A stretch of 64,000 nt of DNA from Oribacterium asaccharolyticum ACB7 (lineage in GTDB: Bacteria > Bacillota > Clostridia > Lachnospirales > Lachnospiraceae). Positions 24,483 through 32,260 of this stretch are shown here, in pieces (within the stretch, counting starts at the first letter, position 1; each line of letters begins with the position of its first letter). Position numbers and translations under genes: made by a program. The notes beneath the pieces are model-generated. The model worked only from the letters and a program-made list of their open reading frames with translations, was not told the origin of the DNA and ran no database searches. The stretch is taken from NCBI RefSeq assembly GCF_000238075.1, contig NZ_JH414507.1:1-64000 (forward strand), read 5' to 3'.

Positions 24483-24776
24483 TTATTTCCCATTCCTTAC
24501 GGCTTCGATCTCCGCATTGATTTCATCCAGTGTCATGTCGGCTACACCGGCATTCTCCGCATCATTACTCATGCGCTTCATGGCAGCGACAGCTGCCGTC
24601 GCCTTATAGTTCTCTTCCGGCAAAATCATGCTGAATGGGATGCCGCGCACCTGCACAGAGCGAGTCAGGAACATGCGGATTGCCGTAGGCAAGTCAAGGC
24701 CGAGCTGAGAATATACATCGGAAGCTTCCTTCCGAAGGTTGTCGTCTATACGAAGCTGAAGTAATCCATTTGCCAT
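24483..24776 (-). CDS. RelB/DinJ-family antitoxin
   Basis: A 97-residue protein with a ribbon-helix-helix N-terminus (LLQLRIDDNLRKEASDVY, then GLDLPTAIRMFLTRSV) and an acidic, toxin-wrapping C-terminus, typical of RelB/DinJ. These usually pair with YafQ/RelE toxins; here the next gene is a truncated PIN domain. A dyad TTGCATT...AATGCAA (24797-24817) in the promoter region may be its operator. ATG at 24776 follows GGAGG. Confidence 0.88.
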   Translation of the reverse strand: MANGLLQLRIDDNLRKEASDVYSQLGLDLPTAIRMFLTRSVQVRGIPFSMILPEENYKATAAVAAMKRMSNDAENAGVADMTLDEINAEIEAVRNGK

Positions 24777-24796
24777 GATTACACCTCCATTCAAAT

Positions 24797-24844
24797 TTGC
24801 ATTTGTTTGTAATGCAATCGTACCACATTTTTTTTGGAAATCAA
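24797..24844 (-). promoter_or_regulatory. Probable relB promoter with operator dyad
   Basis: Minus-strand TTGATT (24839-24844), 16-bp spacer and TACGAT (24817-24822). The dyad TTGCATT (24797-24803) / AATGCAA (24811-24817) lies at the expected transcription start, fitting autorepression by the ribbon-helix-helix protein. Confidence 0.5.
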
Positions 24845-24873
24845 GTGAATTACAAACTCATGCAAGCAGGAGT

Positions 24874-24960
24874 TCAATAGGCACACCCGATCCTTCTTTC
24901 TTCTTCCACTAAAATCAGGTTCGGGATATAATAATCCCCGTCAAGCGCATACTGAATCTC
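24874..24960 (-). pseudogene. Decayed fragment resembling the TnpV transposon-encoded protein
   Basis: The minus strand reads without interruption for 28 codons: GDYYIPNLILVEEERRIG in the middle, a motif I associate with the small TnpV protein of conjugative-transposon-linked elements. No start codon or upstream or downstream continuation is found. The family assignment rests on memory of the motif. If right, a mobile element once sat here. Confidence 0.45.
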
Positions 24961-25204
24961 GTTTTCGCTCTAAAATCAAGGCTTTGCAACTCTCGGTTGT
25001 CAAATTGACAAGCCCGATTTCTTCCCTGCAACCGGATTTTCCGATAGTATGAGAGGCGTAAAGACGGAGTGAGCAAAAGCATTTTCCAAAGCGAAACATT
25101 CTTTCCTATCTTATAGAATCGCTCGACACAAAAAGGCAGGCTCCATAACGCTATGAAGAAGAAAGTGCATCGGCTCGAATACAGCATCATAAAAGGAGTA
25201 GAGT
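24961..25204. other. Intergenic region without recognisable gene
   Basis: Between the TnpV-like remnant and the XRE membrane regulator. No coding sequence is supported; it reads like decayed accessory DNA. The ribosome site AGGAGTAGAGT of the next gene lies at its right end. Confidence 0.5.
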
Positions 25205-26200
25205 ATGATACTTGCAGACAAGATTATTGAATTAAGAAAGAAAAACGGCTGGTCCCAAGAAGATCTCGCAGAGAAGCTGGATGTCAGCAGGCAGTCTATT
25301 TCCAAATGGGAAGGCGCCCAGTCTATTCCGGATATGAACAAGATTTTGAAGTTATCCGAGGTCTTTTCTGTAAGCACGGATTATCTCTTAAAGGACGAGA
25401 TAGAACTGGACAGTACGGAAGAAGCCCCAAAGGTTGATACGGACTCTTCCTTTAAAGAAGTTCCCGTTTCCATGGAGGAGGCCAATGCCTTTCTCGCGCA
25501 CAAGAATCAGGCCGCTTCTCAAATTGCCTTAGGGGTATTGCTTTGTATCCTTTCCCCTGCCCTATTGATTACCTTAACTACCCTCCAGGAAAGTTCTCTT
25601 CTTCCTCTCTCAGAGGGAAAAGCAGTCGGGATCGGGGTACTCTTCCTCTTCCTTTTGGTTGGCATTGCAGTGGCCTTATTTATCAAAAGTTCTATAGAAG
25701 GGGGACGTTTCCACTATATGGAAAAAGAGCTTCTGAATACCGCTTATGGAGTAAACGGTATGGTACAGGAGAAAAAATCCCGTTTCCAGGGAACGTACAC
25801 TTCCCAGATGATTTTAGGCATTTTTCTTTGCATCATTGCTGTAAGTCCCATCTTCATCAGTATGATTATTTTCGGAGAAGATGATCTCCATACCGCTCTT
25901 GCCGTGCCTTTCCTTCTGCTTTTTGTGGCCGTTGGCGTGTTTCTGATTGTCAAAACGAATATTATTTGGGATGCCTTGAACATGCTTTTAGAGCAAGGGG
26001 ATTATAAACGGGAGAAAAAGATGGATGAGCACAAAAATGAAACCGTCGGGCAAATATACTGGTGCTTGGTAACCGCTATCTATCTTGGCTACAGTTTTAT
26101 TACCCGGCGCTGGGACATCAGCTGGATTGTTTGGCCGGTAGCCGGAGTAGGCTACGGTGCAGTATGCGGCATTGTAAATTCCTTTAGGACGAGGGTTTAA
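25205..26200 (+). CDS. XRE-family regulator with C-terminal membrane domain
   Basis: A 331-residue protein. Residues 1-65 form an XRE helix-turn-helix (KIIELRKKNGWSQEDLAEKL, SRQSISKWEGAQSIPDM). After an acidic linker, five to six hydrophobic segments follow (about 108-130, 140-162, 198-222, 232-252, 283-295, 303-322). Membrane-anchored XRE regulators of this type are common in Clostridia and are thought to sense envelope or peptide signals. No cognate transporter lies next to it. A very long perfect hairpin begins 6 bp after the stop. Confidence 0.88.
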   Translation: MILADKIIELRKKNGWSQEDLAEKLDVSRQSISKWEGAQSIPDMNKILKLSEVFSVSTDYLLKDEIELDSTEEAPKVDTDSSFKEVPVSMEEANAFLAHKNQAASQIALGVLLCILSPALLITLTTLQESSLLPLSEGKAVGIGVLFLFLLVGIAVALFIKSSIEGGRFHYMEKELLNTAYGVNGMVQEKKSRFQGTYTSQMILGIFLCIIAVSPIFISMIIFGEDDLHTALAVPFLLLFVAVGVFLIVKTNIIWDALNMLLEQGDYKREKKMDEHKNETVGQIYWCLVTAIYLGYSFITRRWDISWIVWPVAGVGYGAVCGIVNSFRTRV

Positions 26201-26206
26201 AATCTT

Positions 26207-26259
26207 AAAAGTGGCTGTAAAAAATAAAAAGGACGTTTTTATTTTTTACAGCCACTTTT
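26207..26259. terminator. Long perfect-stem bidirectional terminator
   Basis: Arms 26207-26230 and 26236-26259 are perfect 24-bp complements around a 5-nt loop, beginning AAAAGTGGCTGTAAAAAAT. The A-run and T-run ends serve both the plus-strand XRE gene and the minus-strand gene at 26351. It shares the GGCTGTAAAAAA core with the hairpin at 31554-31608. Confidence 0.92.
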
Positions 26260-26350
26260 TTGTGTCCGAATTAGTTTTTCACTTTAGATAAAATCTTATT
26301 CATATCTTTGCGTTTATCCGTTATGGGAATTCGGCATGCTTATATCTAAG

Positions 26351-26947
26351 CTATACTCCCGCGTCCCTCCGCGCTTTTCTGGTCAATCTATTCCTCTTAA
26401 AGCACTCCTCGGTCTCCCTTGGCTCAAAGAAATGCTTTCCCTTTTCCGCTAAGCACTGTTTGATTCTAAGATAATCCTCGAAAGAAGACAGTTCTCCTAT
26501 AAACAGTAGATAATCTCCTTTATAGATCGAGTCCAGAATCTTGGATGTGCTGTTTTTCTTATAGAAAGTAAAATGAGGATAAAAATGAATTCTACTCCCG
26601 GTTCCGTCGTGTAGCTGAAAATCCACGAAGCCGATTCCCGAATAAGGAATACTCCGGCTTTCTCCTTTTCGATAGTGCAGCACTATTTCCTCTTCATAAA
26701 ATACGGCTTCCACAAGATAGGATTGGAAGAAAAACTTATAAAGCTCCCGAAGAGCAACAAAACTGCAAAGGAGAAGTAGTGCAAAGATAAACCAAATGCT
26801 GCTGTCCCATCCCACGTGTGCGTAGAAGAAGAAAAAAAGCCCCGCGAAAAGCAGCAAAACAAACAAAGCTGAAATAGGATTGGGAGAATCATGCGTGATT
26901 TCCCAATGGCAATTTCCATTTTCATCCCGGTAGGTATTCCTTTTCAT
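26351..26947 (-). CDS. Membrane protein of unknown function
   Basis: A 198-residue protein with two hydrophobic segments near residues 26-42 and 50-72, joined by a short loop, then a soluble C-terminal part (VLHYRKGESRSIPYSGIGFV...) that resembles small PH-like domains of YcxB/YdbT-type membrane proteins. That comparison is weak. Upstream neighbour is another small single-span membrane protein; both may be one unit. The ribosome site is poor. Confidence 0.6.
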   Translation of the reverse strand: MKRNTYRDENGNCHWEITHDSPNPISALFVLLLFAGLFFFFYAHVGWDSSIWFIFALLLLCSFVALRELYKFFFQSYLVEAVFYEEEIVLHYRKGESRSIPYSGIGFVDFQLHDGTGSRIHFYPHFTFYKKNSTSKILDSIYKGDYLLFIGELSSFEDYLRIKQCLAEKGKHFFEPRETEECFKRNRLTRKARRDAGV

Positions 26948-26973
26948 CTTACTCTATTCTTTCGAAGACTCTT

Positions 26974-27477
26974 TTAGTCTTCTCTATAGACAAGGACATA
27001 TGCCTTGATATAATCGCTGCCTTCCACGATAGTGAGCGGAATTTCCAAAATAGCTTTTCCTGCCTGTCCATTAGAATACTGCGCTTTCTCCTCAGCAGAG
27101 TAGAAATACATTCCGGCGGAATAGCTGTGTCCGGCCTCTACGGAAAGATCAAAGCTCAGCTTCTCTGTTTTGACATTCCTAGTCTTCGTGCCTACCGTTT
27201 CCGTGGACTCAAAGATCCCTTCGATAGTATGCTGACCGGGAGTCAAGGCTACGACAGTTTCCAAGTCCTTTCCTGTAGTTGTCGGTATATTAGAAAGCGC
27301 GCTTCCATCAACCTGAATCTGCTTCCCGTAAATGTGAAGAATTCCCTTATCCCTGTTGTCCTCATTAAACTTCTTTTCACTGTTCTCTCTCTTCTTTCCC
27401 ATGGAAAGCATTACGACAAAGGCTACCGCCCATACTACTGCTACTACCGCAATGATTATTATGGTTTGTGTTGACAT
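26974..27477 (-). CDS. Single-span membrane protein of unknown function
   Basis: A 167-residue protein with one N-terminal transmembrane helix (about 5-26) followed by a charged stretch (GKKRENSEKKFNEDNRDKG) and a beta-rich C-terminal domain (ALTPGQHTIEGIFES, KLSFDLSVEAGHSYSAGMYF) of the type that shows polar secretion-linked carbohydrate or lipid-binding folds. I do not recognise the family. ATG 27477 follows GGGAGGAATAGAC; the frame's earlier TTG lies upstream of that site. Confidence 0.6.
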   Translation of the reverse strand: MSTQTIIIIAVVAVVWAVAFVVMLSMGKKRENSEKKFNEDNRDKGILHIYGKQIQVDGSALSNIPTTTGKDLETVVALTPGQHTIEGIFESTETVGTKTRNVKTEKLSFDLSVEAGHSYSAGMYFYSAEEKAQYSNGQAGKAILEIPLTIVEGSDYIKAYVLVYRED

Positions 27478-27688
27478 GTCTATTCCTCCCAAAATTTTTC
27501 CCTCTTTTTTGAAAGCAAAGCTTCACACTAAAAAGAAGGTCATTAAAATTTAAAATATTCAAAAATCATTATAAATTTACTATAGAGAATGTCAATTCCC
27601 TTCTCAGCGGAAAATGGAATTGAATTTCATACGCTAAAGTGATAAACTAAGAACGAATTTTAAAAAGAAAAGAAAGGTGCGGATTCGA

Positions 27689-27985
27689 ATGAATAAAAAA
27701 CTTGATACACCTGAAGTAAGGCATTTATTTGAAGGAATGCAACAGTTAAGGGGAACGGAAGAATATTTCCGTTTCTTTGAAGATGTCTGCACCATTAACG
27801 AGTTACTCGCTATTGCGCAGCGTTATGAGGTTGCAAAGCTCTTACGGGAAGGAAAAACCTACATTGATATTGCAAAATGTACGGGGGCCTCTACCGCAAC
27901 GATTTCCAGAGTGAATCGTTCGTTGAACTATGGAGAAGACGGCTACCGTCTAGCCTTTGAGCGATTGGAAAAGAAGGGGCAGTAA
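27689..27985 (+). CDS. YerC/YecD family TrpR-related repressor
   Basis: A 98-residue DNA-binding protein of the YerC/TrpR-like family: LFEGMQQLRGTEEYFRFFEDVC at the start, then TINELLAIAQRYEVAKLL and the helix-turn-helix GKTYIDIAKCTGASTATIS. Such proteins in Firmicutes resemble the Trp repressor but usually regulate genes not yet defined. No trp genes are nearby. The start at 27689 is preferred; a GTG four codons earlier also lies in frame. The stop codon sits inside the loop of its own terminator. Confidence 0.9.
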   Translation: MNKKLDTPEVRHLFEGMQQLRGTEEYFRFFEDVCTINELLAIAQRYEVAKLLREGKTYIDIAKCTGASTATISRVNRSLNYGEDGYRLAFERLEKKGQ

Positions 27986-27998
27986 CCCCTTCTTTTTT
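27971..27998 (+). terminator. Terminator overlapping the stop codon of the TrpR-like gene
   Basis: AAGAAGGGG (27971-27979) and CCCCTTCTT (27986-27994) form a perfect 9-bp stem followed by a T-run. The TAA stop (27983-27985) lies in the loop. Confidence 0.9.
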
Positions 27999-28063
27999 AG
28001 TCACTTATATTTTATGTAGCAGCTTGTTCGCCGAATACAGCAAACAAACTTCTTGGACAAACT

Positions 28064-29578
28064 CTACGCGTCCGAACGGCTGAAGCCGTTTTTCATCTTG
28101 CAACTAACTTCATACAGTACCTTATCCAGTACAGCGTCGGTTTCTTCCTGCACCATCTTTGCAATTTCTTCATTGCATTCTTCAAGAAGCTTAATCACCG
28201 CCGCATTCTTCGGTAACTTCTTCGCAAGCTTCTCTTCCAGATTCTTCATTAGGGTATAGCCCTTTGTCGGCACCTTTCCCTGATACCGTTCAATATGCAT
28301 TTTACACTCACTGAACTGCGCATCCGCCAGAGCGCCGATAATTCTGTTTGCCCAGTAGAAGCTCTCCGTCGTAACCCGGTGCGTCGTATTGGCAAAGTAC
28401 TCCGGTGTCTTGTTGACATTTGCATAGAAAGGAACAAAGGCGTTAAAGGTATTGGCACCGAAGCAAACCCACTCGATTGCGGCATATTCTTTCGGAACAT
28501 CCGGACGAATCTGCACAAGACTTAGGAAATTGTTCCGGTTGATTCCGATAGGACGATATTTCCCTCTATCCTTTTCGTCTCCGTACTTTCCGTAACAGTC
28601 GTAAGGCGTTCCCTGGAAATGAGAGGAGAGGATATACTTCACGTCTTCCGGCGTAATTTTAATCTCCGGGCAGAGACACCACGGTAAATCGTCATCCTCC
28701 GGCTTTAACTCGGCAGCCTCTCCGTCAAAACTGAAGGTATTTTTATTAAAATATCTTGCCATGTACCAGGCTCTCGGCGTGTTGTAAACATGGTCCGCAT
28801 CGGAATGAGTACCGAAACATTCTCTCGGATTAATCCAGTCTCCTTCCGTTTTTTCAATCTCATCCGCAAAGCGCAAGTCCAAGTGATTCTTGGCAATAAA
28901 TTCCTTCAAGTCCTTGGAACAAATAAACTCAGCCTGTTCTCCGAAGGCATCTTCCAAGTCAAAATAATCAATTCCGAGCTGATTCGGCATCATTACATAG
29001 GCATTGTCCGGCACTCTTCTGGCAATAAAATGATGACCGCCTATGGTCTCCAGCCACCAGATTTCTTCCTCATCCGAAAAGGCAATCCCGTTCATTTCAT
29101 AGGTGCCGTATTTTTCCAGAAGCTCTCCAAGGCGAAGAACGCCTTCTCTTGCGGAGTGGATATAGGGAAGCACCAGGCTGACCATATCCTCTTCTCCGAT
29201 TCCGCCGATCTGCTCCGGCTTTCCGTTTTCCGCCTTCTTATAGACTACAAGCGGGTCTCCGGAAAGTACGCGCTCATTGCAGGCAATGGTCTCGGTAGCG
29301 GTCATGGAAACATTTTCACTGTTTACCCCTGCTGCACCCCAGATTCCCTCATCCTCGTAAACCGCATTGGGCATGCAGGTATAACGAAGCGGATTCTTGG
29401 GAAGCGGAATCCTTACATGAGAAAGCATAGAAACATATTCTTTTCCCTGATCCTTCGGTTCAACCACAATGAATTTTTTAGCACAGAAAACGCCGGATCC
29501 GGAATCCTCATTTCTTGCAATCATCGTTGAACCGTCGTAACTCGCCTCTCTACCTACTAAAATTGTTGTACAAGCCAT
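28064..29578 (-). CDS. C69-family dipeptidase (N-terminal nucleophile hydrolase)
   Basis: A 504-residue peptidase of family C69 (PepD-like). The nucleophile cysteine is C3 (MACTTILVGREASYDGSTM), exposed after removal of the short N-terminal residues. Typical Ntn motifs follow: IARNEDSG, GINRNNFLSLVQIRPD and IEWVCFGANTFNAFVPFY. These enzymes cut dipeptides in amino-acid fermenters. Start ATG after AAGGGGGGAAG. The last residues (FSRSDA) lie in a GC-rich inverted repeat near 28072-28090. Single gene, divergent from the chemoreceptor. Confidence 0.92.
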   Translation of the reverse strand: MACTTILVGREASYDGSTMIARNEDSGSGVFCAKKFIVVEPKDQGKEYVSMLSHVRIPLPKNPLRYTCMPNAVYEDEGIWGAAGVNSENVSMTATETIACNERVLSGDPLVVYKKAENGKPEQIGGIGEEDMVSLVLPYIHSAREGVLRLGELLEKYGTYEMNGIAFSDEEEIWWLETIGGHHFIARRVPDNAYVMMPNQLGIDYFDLEDAFGEQAEFICSKDLKEFIAKNHLDLRFADEIEKTEGDWINPRECFGTHSDADHVYNTPRAWYMARYFNKNTFSFDGEAAELKPEDDDLPWCLCPEIKITPEDVKYILSSHFQGTPYDCYGKYGDEKDRGKYRPIGINRNNFLSLVQIRPDVPKEYAAIEWVCFGANTFNAFVPFYANVNKTPEYFANTTHRVTTESFYWANRIIGALADAQFSECKMHIERYQGKVPTKGYTLMKNLEEKLAKKLPKNAAVIKLLEECNEEIAKMVQEETDAVLDKVLYEVSCKMKNGFSRSDA

Positions 29579-29711
29579 TTTATCTTCCCCCCTTAATCTG
29601 TATTGGAAACTACTATCCTAAAACTATAGCAAATAGAAAACTATTATTACAATATAAATAAGTATACTCTAGCATTTTGCCTTTTTCCACAAGGATTCTT
29701 GTATAAATGTG

Positions 29712-29738
29712 TAATTTATAAGTGATTTTTGCCGATAA
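29712..29738 (+). promoter_or_regulatory. Sigma-28 (FliA/SigD)-type promoter of a chemoreceptor gene
   Basis: A perfect -10 element GCCGATAA (29731-29738) is preceded by TAATTTAT at the 11-bp spacing expected for the flagellar sigma factor (consensus TAAAGTTT). It lies about 85 bp upstream of the chemoreceptor start. Confidence 0.7.
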
Positions 29739-29821
29739 AAATATATACGAAACTGTTTTTATACTGAAAAAATAGTTTATTAAGGCGTACTTGCAGAAAA
29801 ATCACCCAAGGAGGGGTAAAA

Positions 29822-31504
29822 ATGTTTAAAAAATGGAACCAATCAAGCAGACTGCACTTTTTCTCCATCGGTGTCATTATCATGTTGCTTCTAACCACAA
29901 TAGCAACGGTGACCAGCATCTTGTCTTCCAAGGAAGCCGATAAGACAGCGGAGAAGCGTTTCGCTCTTGTCACTGCAGCAAAGCAGTTTTCTTCCGCAAG
30001 CGTGGACTTAACAAGACATGCAAGGTCTTATGCTTCCACTTTAAACACAAACTTCCTGGATAAATACAACCGGGAAATCACAGAGTACAAGAATCGTGAA
30101 AAAGCAAGAGAAATCATGAATCAGTATGGGATTAATGAAACGGAAGATACGGCCATGAGAACGATGGAAGCGACTTCCGCCCACCTGGCGGACCTGGAAA
30201 CACAGGCCTTTGCCTATGCCGCGTCAGGAGACAGCAAGAACGCCACCGCCCTGATGTACAGTGATGATTATCTCTCCGGAGAAGCGGAGGTACAAAAGCA
30301 GTACAAGATTTTCTATGACAGCATCGTGAATAGAACCGATAAAGAGATGGTGGGAGCCATCGAGATTGCATCCGCAACACAGATCCTCAGTATTGTTCTC
30401 TTAATTCCTTCCATTTTCTTCGTTATTCTGATGATGCTCTTTGTAAAGAAAGAGCTCATGAAGCCGATTATCGCCATAAAAGAAACCATGACAAGCCTTG
30501 CGGAAGGACACCTCAGTGAAACGAAGATTGACCTTCCGGTAAATGAGACCGAGGTGGGTCGTACAGTGGCTGCCATAAAGGGAATGAACTATCGCTTAAA
30601 AACCATTATTCAGGATTTACAAAACTTACTCTTTGCCATGGCGGACGGAAACTTCCGGGTAGAGAGCGGATGCAGGGAAATGTATGTTGGAGAATACGGT
30701 AATATCTACAACGCGTTAGACCGTATTCATTCCAAATTAAAGGAGACACTGCAGGGAATCGGTGTAGCCTCCACAGAAGTCAGCTCTTCCGCACAGGAGA
30801 TGTCCCATGGAAGTGAAATTTTAGCACAGGGCTCCGCACAGCAGGCAAGTTCCTTGGAAGAACTCTCCGCCACCGTGAGCACGGTATCCGATCAGATTAA
30901 GAGTAATGCTGCCAATGCAGAAAGCGCCAGCGATCTTTCCCGTATTACGGAGGAAGAGCTGAAAGAGAGCAGCTCCGAAATGAATGCCTTAAGTCAGTCC
31001 ATGAATGAAATCAACGGAACGGCTCAGCAAATCAGTAATATTATCCAAACCATCGATGATATTGCCTTCCAGACCAATATCCTGGCCTTAAATGCGGCGG
31101 TAGAAGCTGCACGTGCGGGAGAATCCGGAAAAGGCTTTGCCGTTGTAGCCGATGAGGTTCGTAATCTTGCAGGGAAATCTGCAGAAGCGGCCAAAGATAC
31201 CACTGTCCTGATTGAAAATACGGTTCGCTCCATCCGGGAAGGAACAGAGATGGCCGATCGGGCTGCCGCTTCTCTTGAAAAGTTGGTAAAGAGCTCTCGC
31301 CAGATGAATGCCAAGATTCTTGAAATTGCGGAGTATTCCGGACAGCAGTCCAATTCCGTATCCGAAATTGCACAGGGTCTGGAGCAGATCTCCTCCGTCG
31401 TGCAGAACAATTCCGCAACTGCCGAAGAGTCAGCCGCTACCAGCGCAAAACTTTCCGACCAATCGAAAGCAATGGATACGCTTTTAAAGCAGTTTACACT
31501 GTAA
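29822..31504 (+). CDS. Methyl-accepting chemotaxis protein
   Basis: A 560-residue chemoreceptor: first transmembrane helix about 14-36, four-helix-bundle-like extracellular part (to about 180), second helix about 182-204, HAMP domain (LVKK-type [13 protein letters not shown]), then a long signalling coiled coil. The hairpin tip has [20 protein letters not shown] and [19 protein letters not shown]. Methylation-type glutamate pairs flank it. It should feed CheA/CheW signalling at the cell pole, although no che or flagellar genes lie here. Ribosome site CAAGGAGGGG is strong. The sigma-28 promoter upstream supports co-regulation with flagella. Confidence 0.95.
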   Translation: MFKKWNQSSRLHFFSIGVIIMLLLTTIATVTSILSSKEADKTAEKRFALVTAAKQFSSASVDLTRHARSYASTLNTNFLDKYNREITEYKNREKAREIMNQYGINETEDTAMRTMEATSAHLADLETQAFAYAASGDSKNATALMYSDDYLSGEAEVQKQYKIFYDSIVNRTDKEMVGAIEIASATQILSIVLLIPSIFFVILMMLFVKKELMKPIIAIKETMTSLAEGHLSETKIDLPVNETEVGRTVAAIKGMNYRLKTIIQDLQNLLFAMADGNFRVESGCREMYVGEYGNIYNALDRIHSKLKETLQGIGVASTEVSSSAQEMSHGSEILAQGSAQQASSLEELSATVSTVSDQIKSNAANAESASDLSRITEEELKESSSEMNALSQSMNEINGTAQQISNIIQTIDDIAFQTNILALNAAVEAARAGESGKGFAVVADEVRNLAGKSAEAAKDTTVLIENTVRSIREGTEMADRAAASLEKLVKSSRQMNAKILEIAEYSGQQSNSVSEIAQGLEQISSVVQNNSATAEESAATSAKLSDQSKAMDTLLKQFTL

Positions 31505-31553
31505 TATTGTTGAAATTAGTACTGTTGAAATGTATCCCGTGTAAAGCACGAAA

Positions 31554-31608
31554 AAAAGGGGCTGTAAAAAAATCACTTTATTATTCTGATTTTTTTACAG
31601 CCCCTTTT
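31554..31608. terminator. Long perfect-stem terminator after the chemoreceptor gene
   Basis: Arms 31554-31575 and 31587-31608 are perfect 22-bp complements with an 11-nt loop, starting AAAAGGGGCTGTAAAAAAA. It closely resembles the hairpin at 26207. It ends transcription of the chemoreceptor and, in the other direction, of tRNA-Gly. Confidence 0.9.
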
Positions 31609-31612
31609 AATT

Positions 31613-31652
31613 CATAATGAGTATCGCTAGCGTAGTTTGCGGTATCTCGCGT
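31613..31652 (-). repeat. Dispersed imperfect palindrome, copy C (reverse)
   Basis: On the minus strand: GCGAGATACCGCAAACTACG, then CTAGCGATACTCATTATG. It lies between the long terminator and the 3' end of tRNA-Gly. Confidence 0.85.
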
Positions 31653-31656
31653 TTAA

Positions 31657-31726
31657 GCGGATAACGGGAGTCGGACCCGCCTCACTAGCTTGGGAAGCTA
31701 GGGTACTACCGATGTACTATATCCGC
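31657..31726 (-). tRNA. tRNA-Gly (anticodon CCC)
   Basis: Cloverleaf visible on the minus strand: acceptor GCGGATA with TATCCGC, D arm GTAC/GTAC, anticodon stem CTAGC/GCTAG with loop TTCCCAA (anticodon CCC), T stem GCGGG/CCCGT with loop TCCGACT. At 70 nt it is slightly short, with a small D loop and a 4-nt variable loop. CCA is not encoded. Confidence 0.9.
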
Positions 31727-31845
31727 AAGACTCTTCTATTATAAATTTCTCCTCTTCAAAATGCAATAGCGGAGAAAGAACGAGGATGCATTCGATGCAA
31801 ACCATCCGGCATCCCTCTTTCTCCGCTATATTTTCCGCCTTTAGC

Positions 31846-32208
31846 TTAAACGGACTTGCCCAAGGCAAGAAGCCATTCCTTTTCTTTAAATCCTACAAGA
31901 ACTTTCTCTCCATAAAGGAAGATGGGTCTTTTTACCAACATTCCATCCGTGGAAAGAAGCTGTTCCTGTTCTTCCTCCGACATATCGGGCAGCTTATCCT
32001 TTAAGTTCATAGACTTATAGAGGAGTCCGCTGGTATTGAAAAAACGCTTCAGGGGAAGGCCTGAACGCTCCCGCATTTCATGAATTTCTTTTGCTGTCGG
32101 ATTCTCTTCTTTAATGGGGCGCTTTTGGAAGCTGACCCCCTGCGCCTTTAAGAAATCCTCCGCTCTTTTACAGGTAGAACAACGATCATACGCTATTAAA
32201 ACATTCAT
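31846..32208 (-). CDS. ArsC/Spx-family thioredoxin-fold protein
   Basis: A 120-residue protein with the N-terminal redox pair CSTC (C10-C13) in YDRCSTCKRAEDFL, and typical ArsC/Spx segments YKSMNLKDKL, LLSTDGMLVKRPI and LVGFKEKEW. It is closest to YffB/arsenate-reductase-like proteins. The Spx branch uses the same CxxC to sense oxidation and bind RNA polymerase; I cannot tell which applies. No ars genes lie nearby. Ribosome site AGAGGAA. Confidence 0.85.
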   Translation of the reverse strand: MNVLIAYDRCSTCKRAEDFLKAQGVSFQKRPIKEENPTAKEIHEMRERSGLPLKRFFNTSGLLYKSMNLKDKLPDMSEEEQEQLLSTDGMLVKRPIFLYGEKVLVGFKEKEWLLALGKSV

Positions 32209-32260
32209 TCCGAGTTCCTCTTTTCTATAGATTGTTCTTTCCTGTTATAGCTATTTTCTT

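Noticed and set aside
28072..28090. Terminator with stem AACGGC/GCCGTT
   Set aside because: It lies inside the coding end of the dipeptidase gene, and the plus-strand TrpR-like gene already has a better terminator at 27971.
31024..31418. Two antisense frames of about 125 codons inside the chemoreceptor gene
   Set aside because: They mirror the highly conserved signalling domain and show no independent features.
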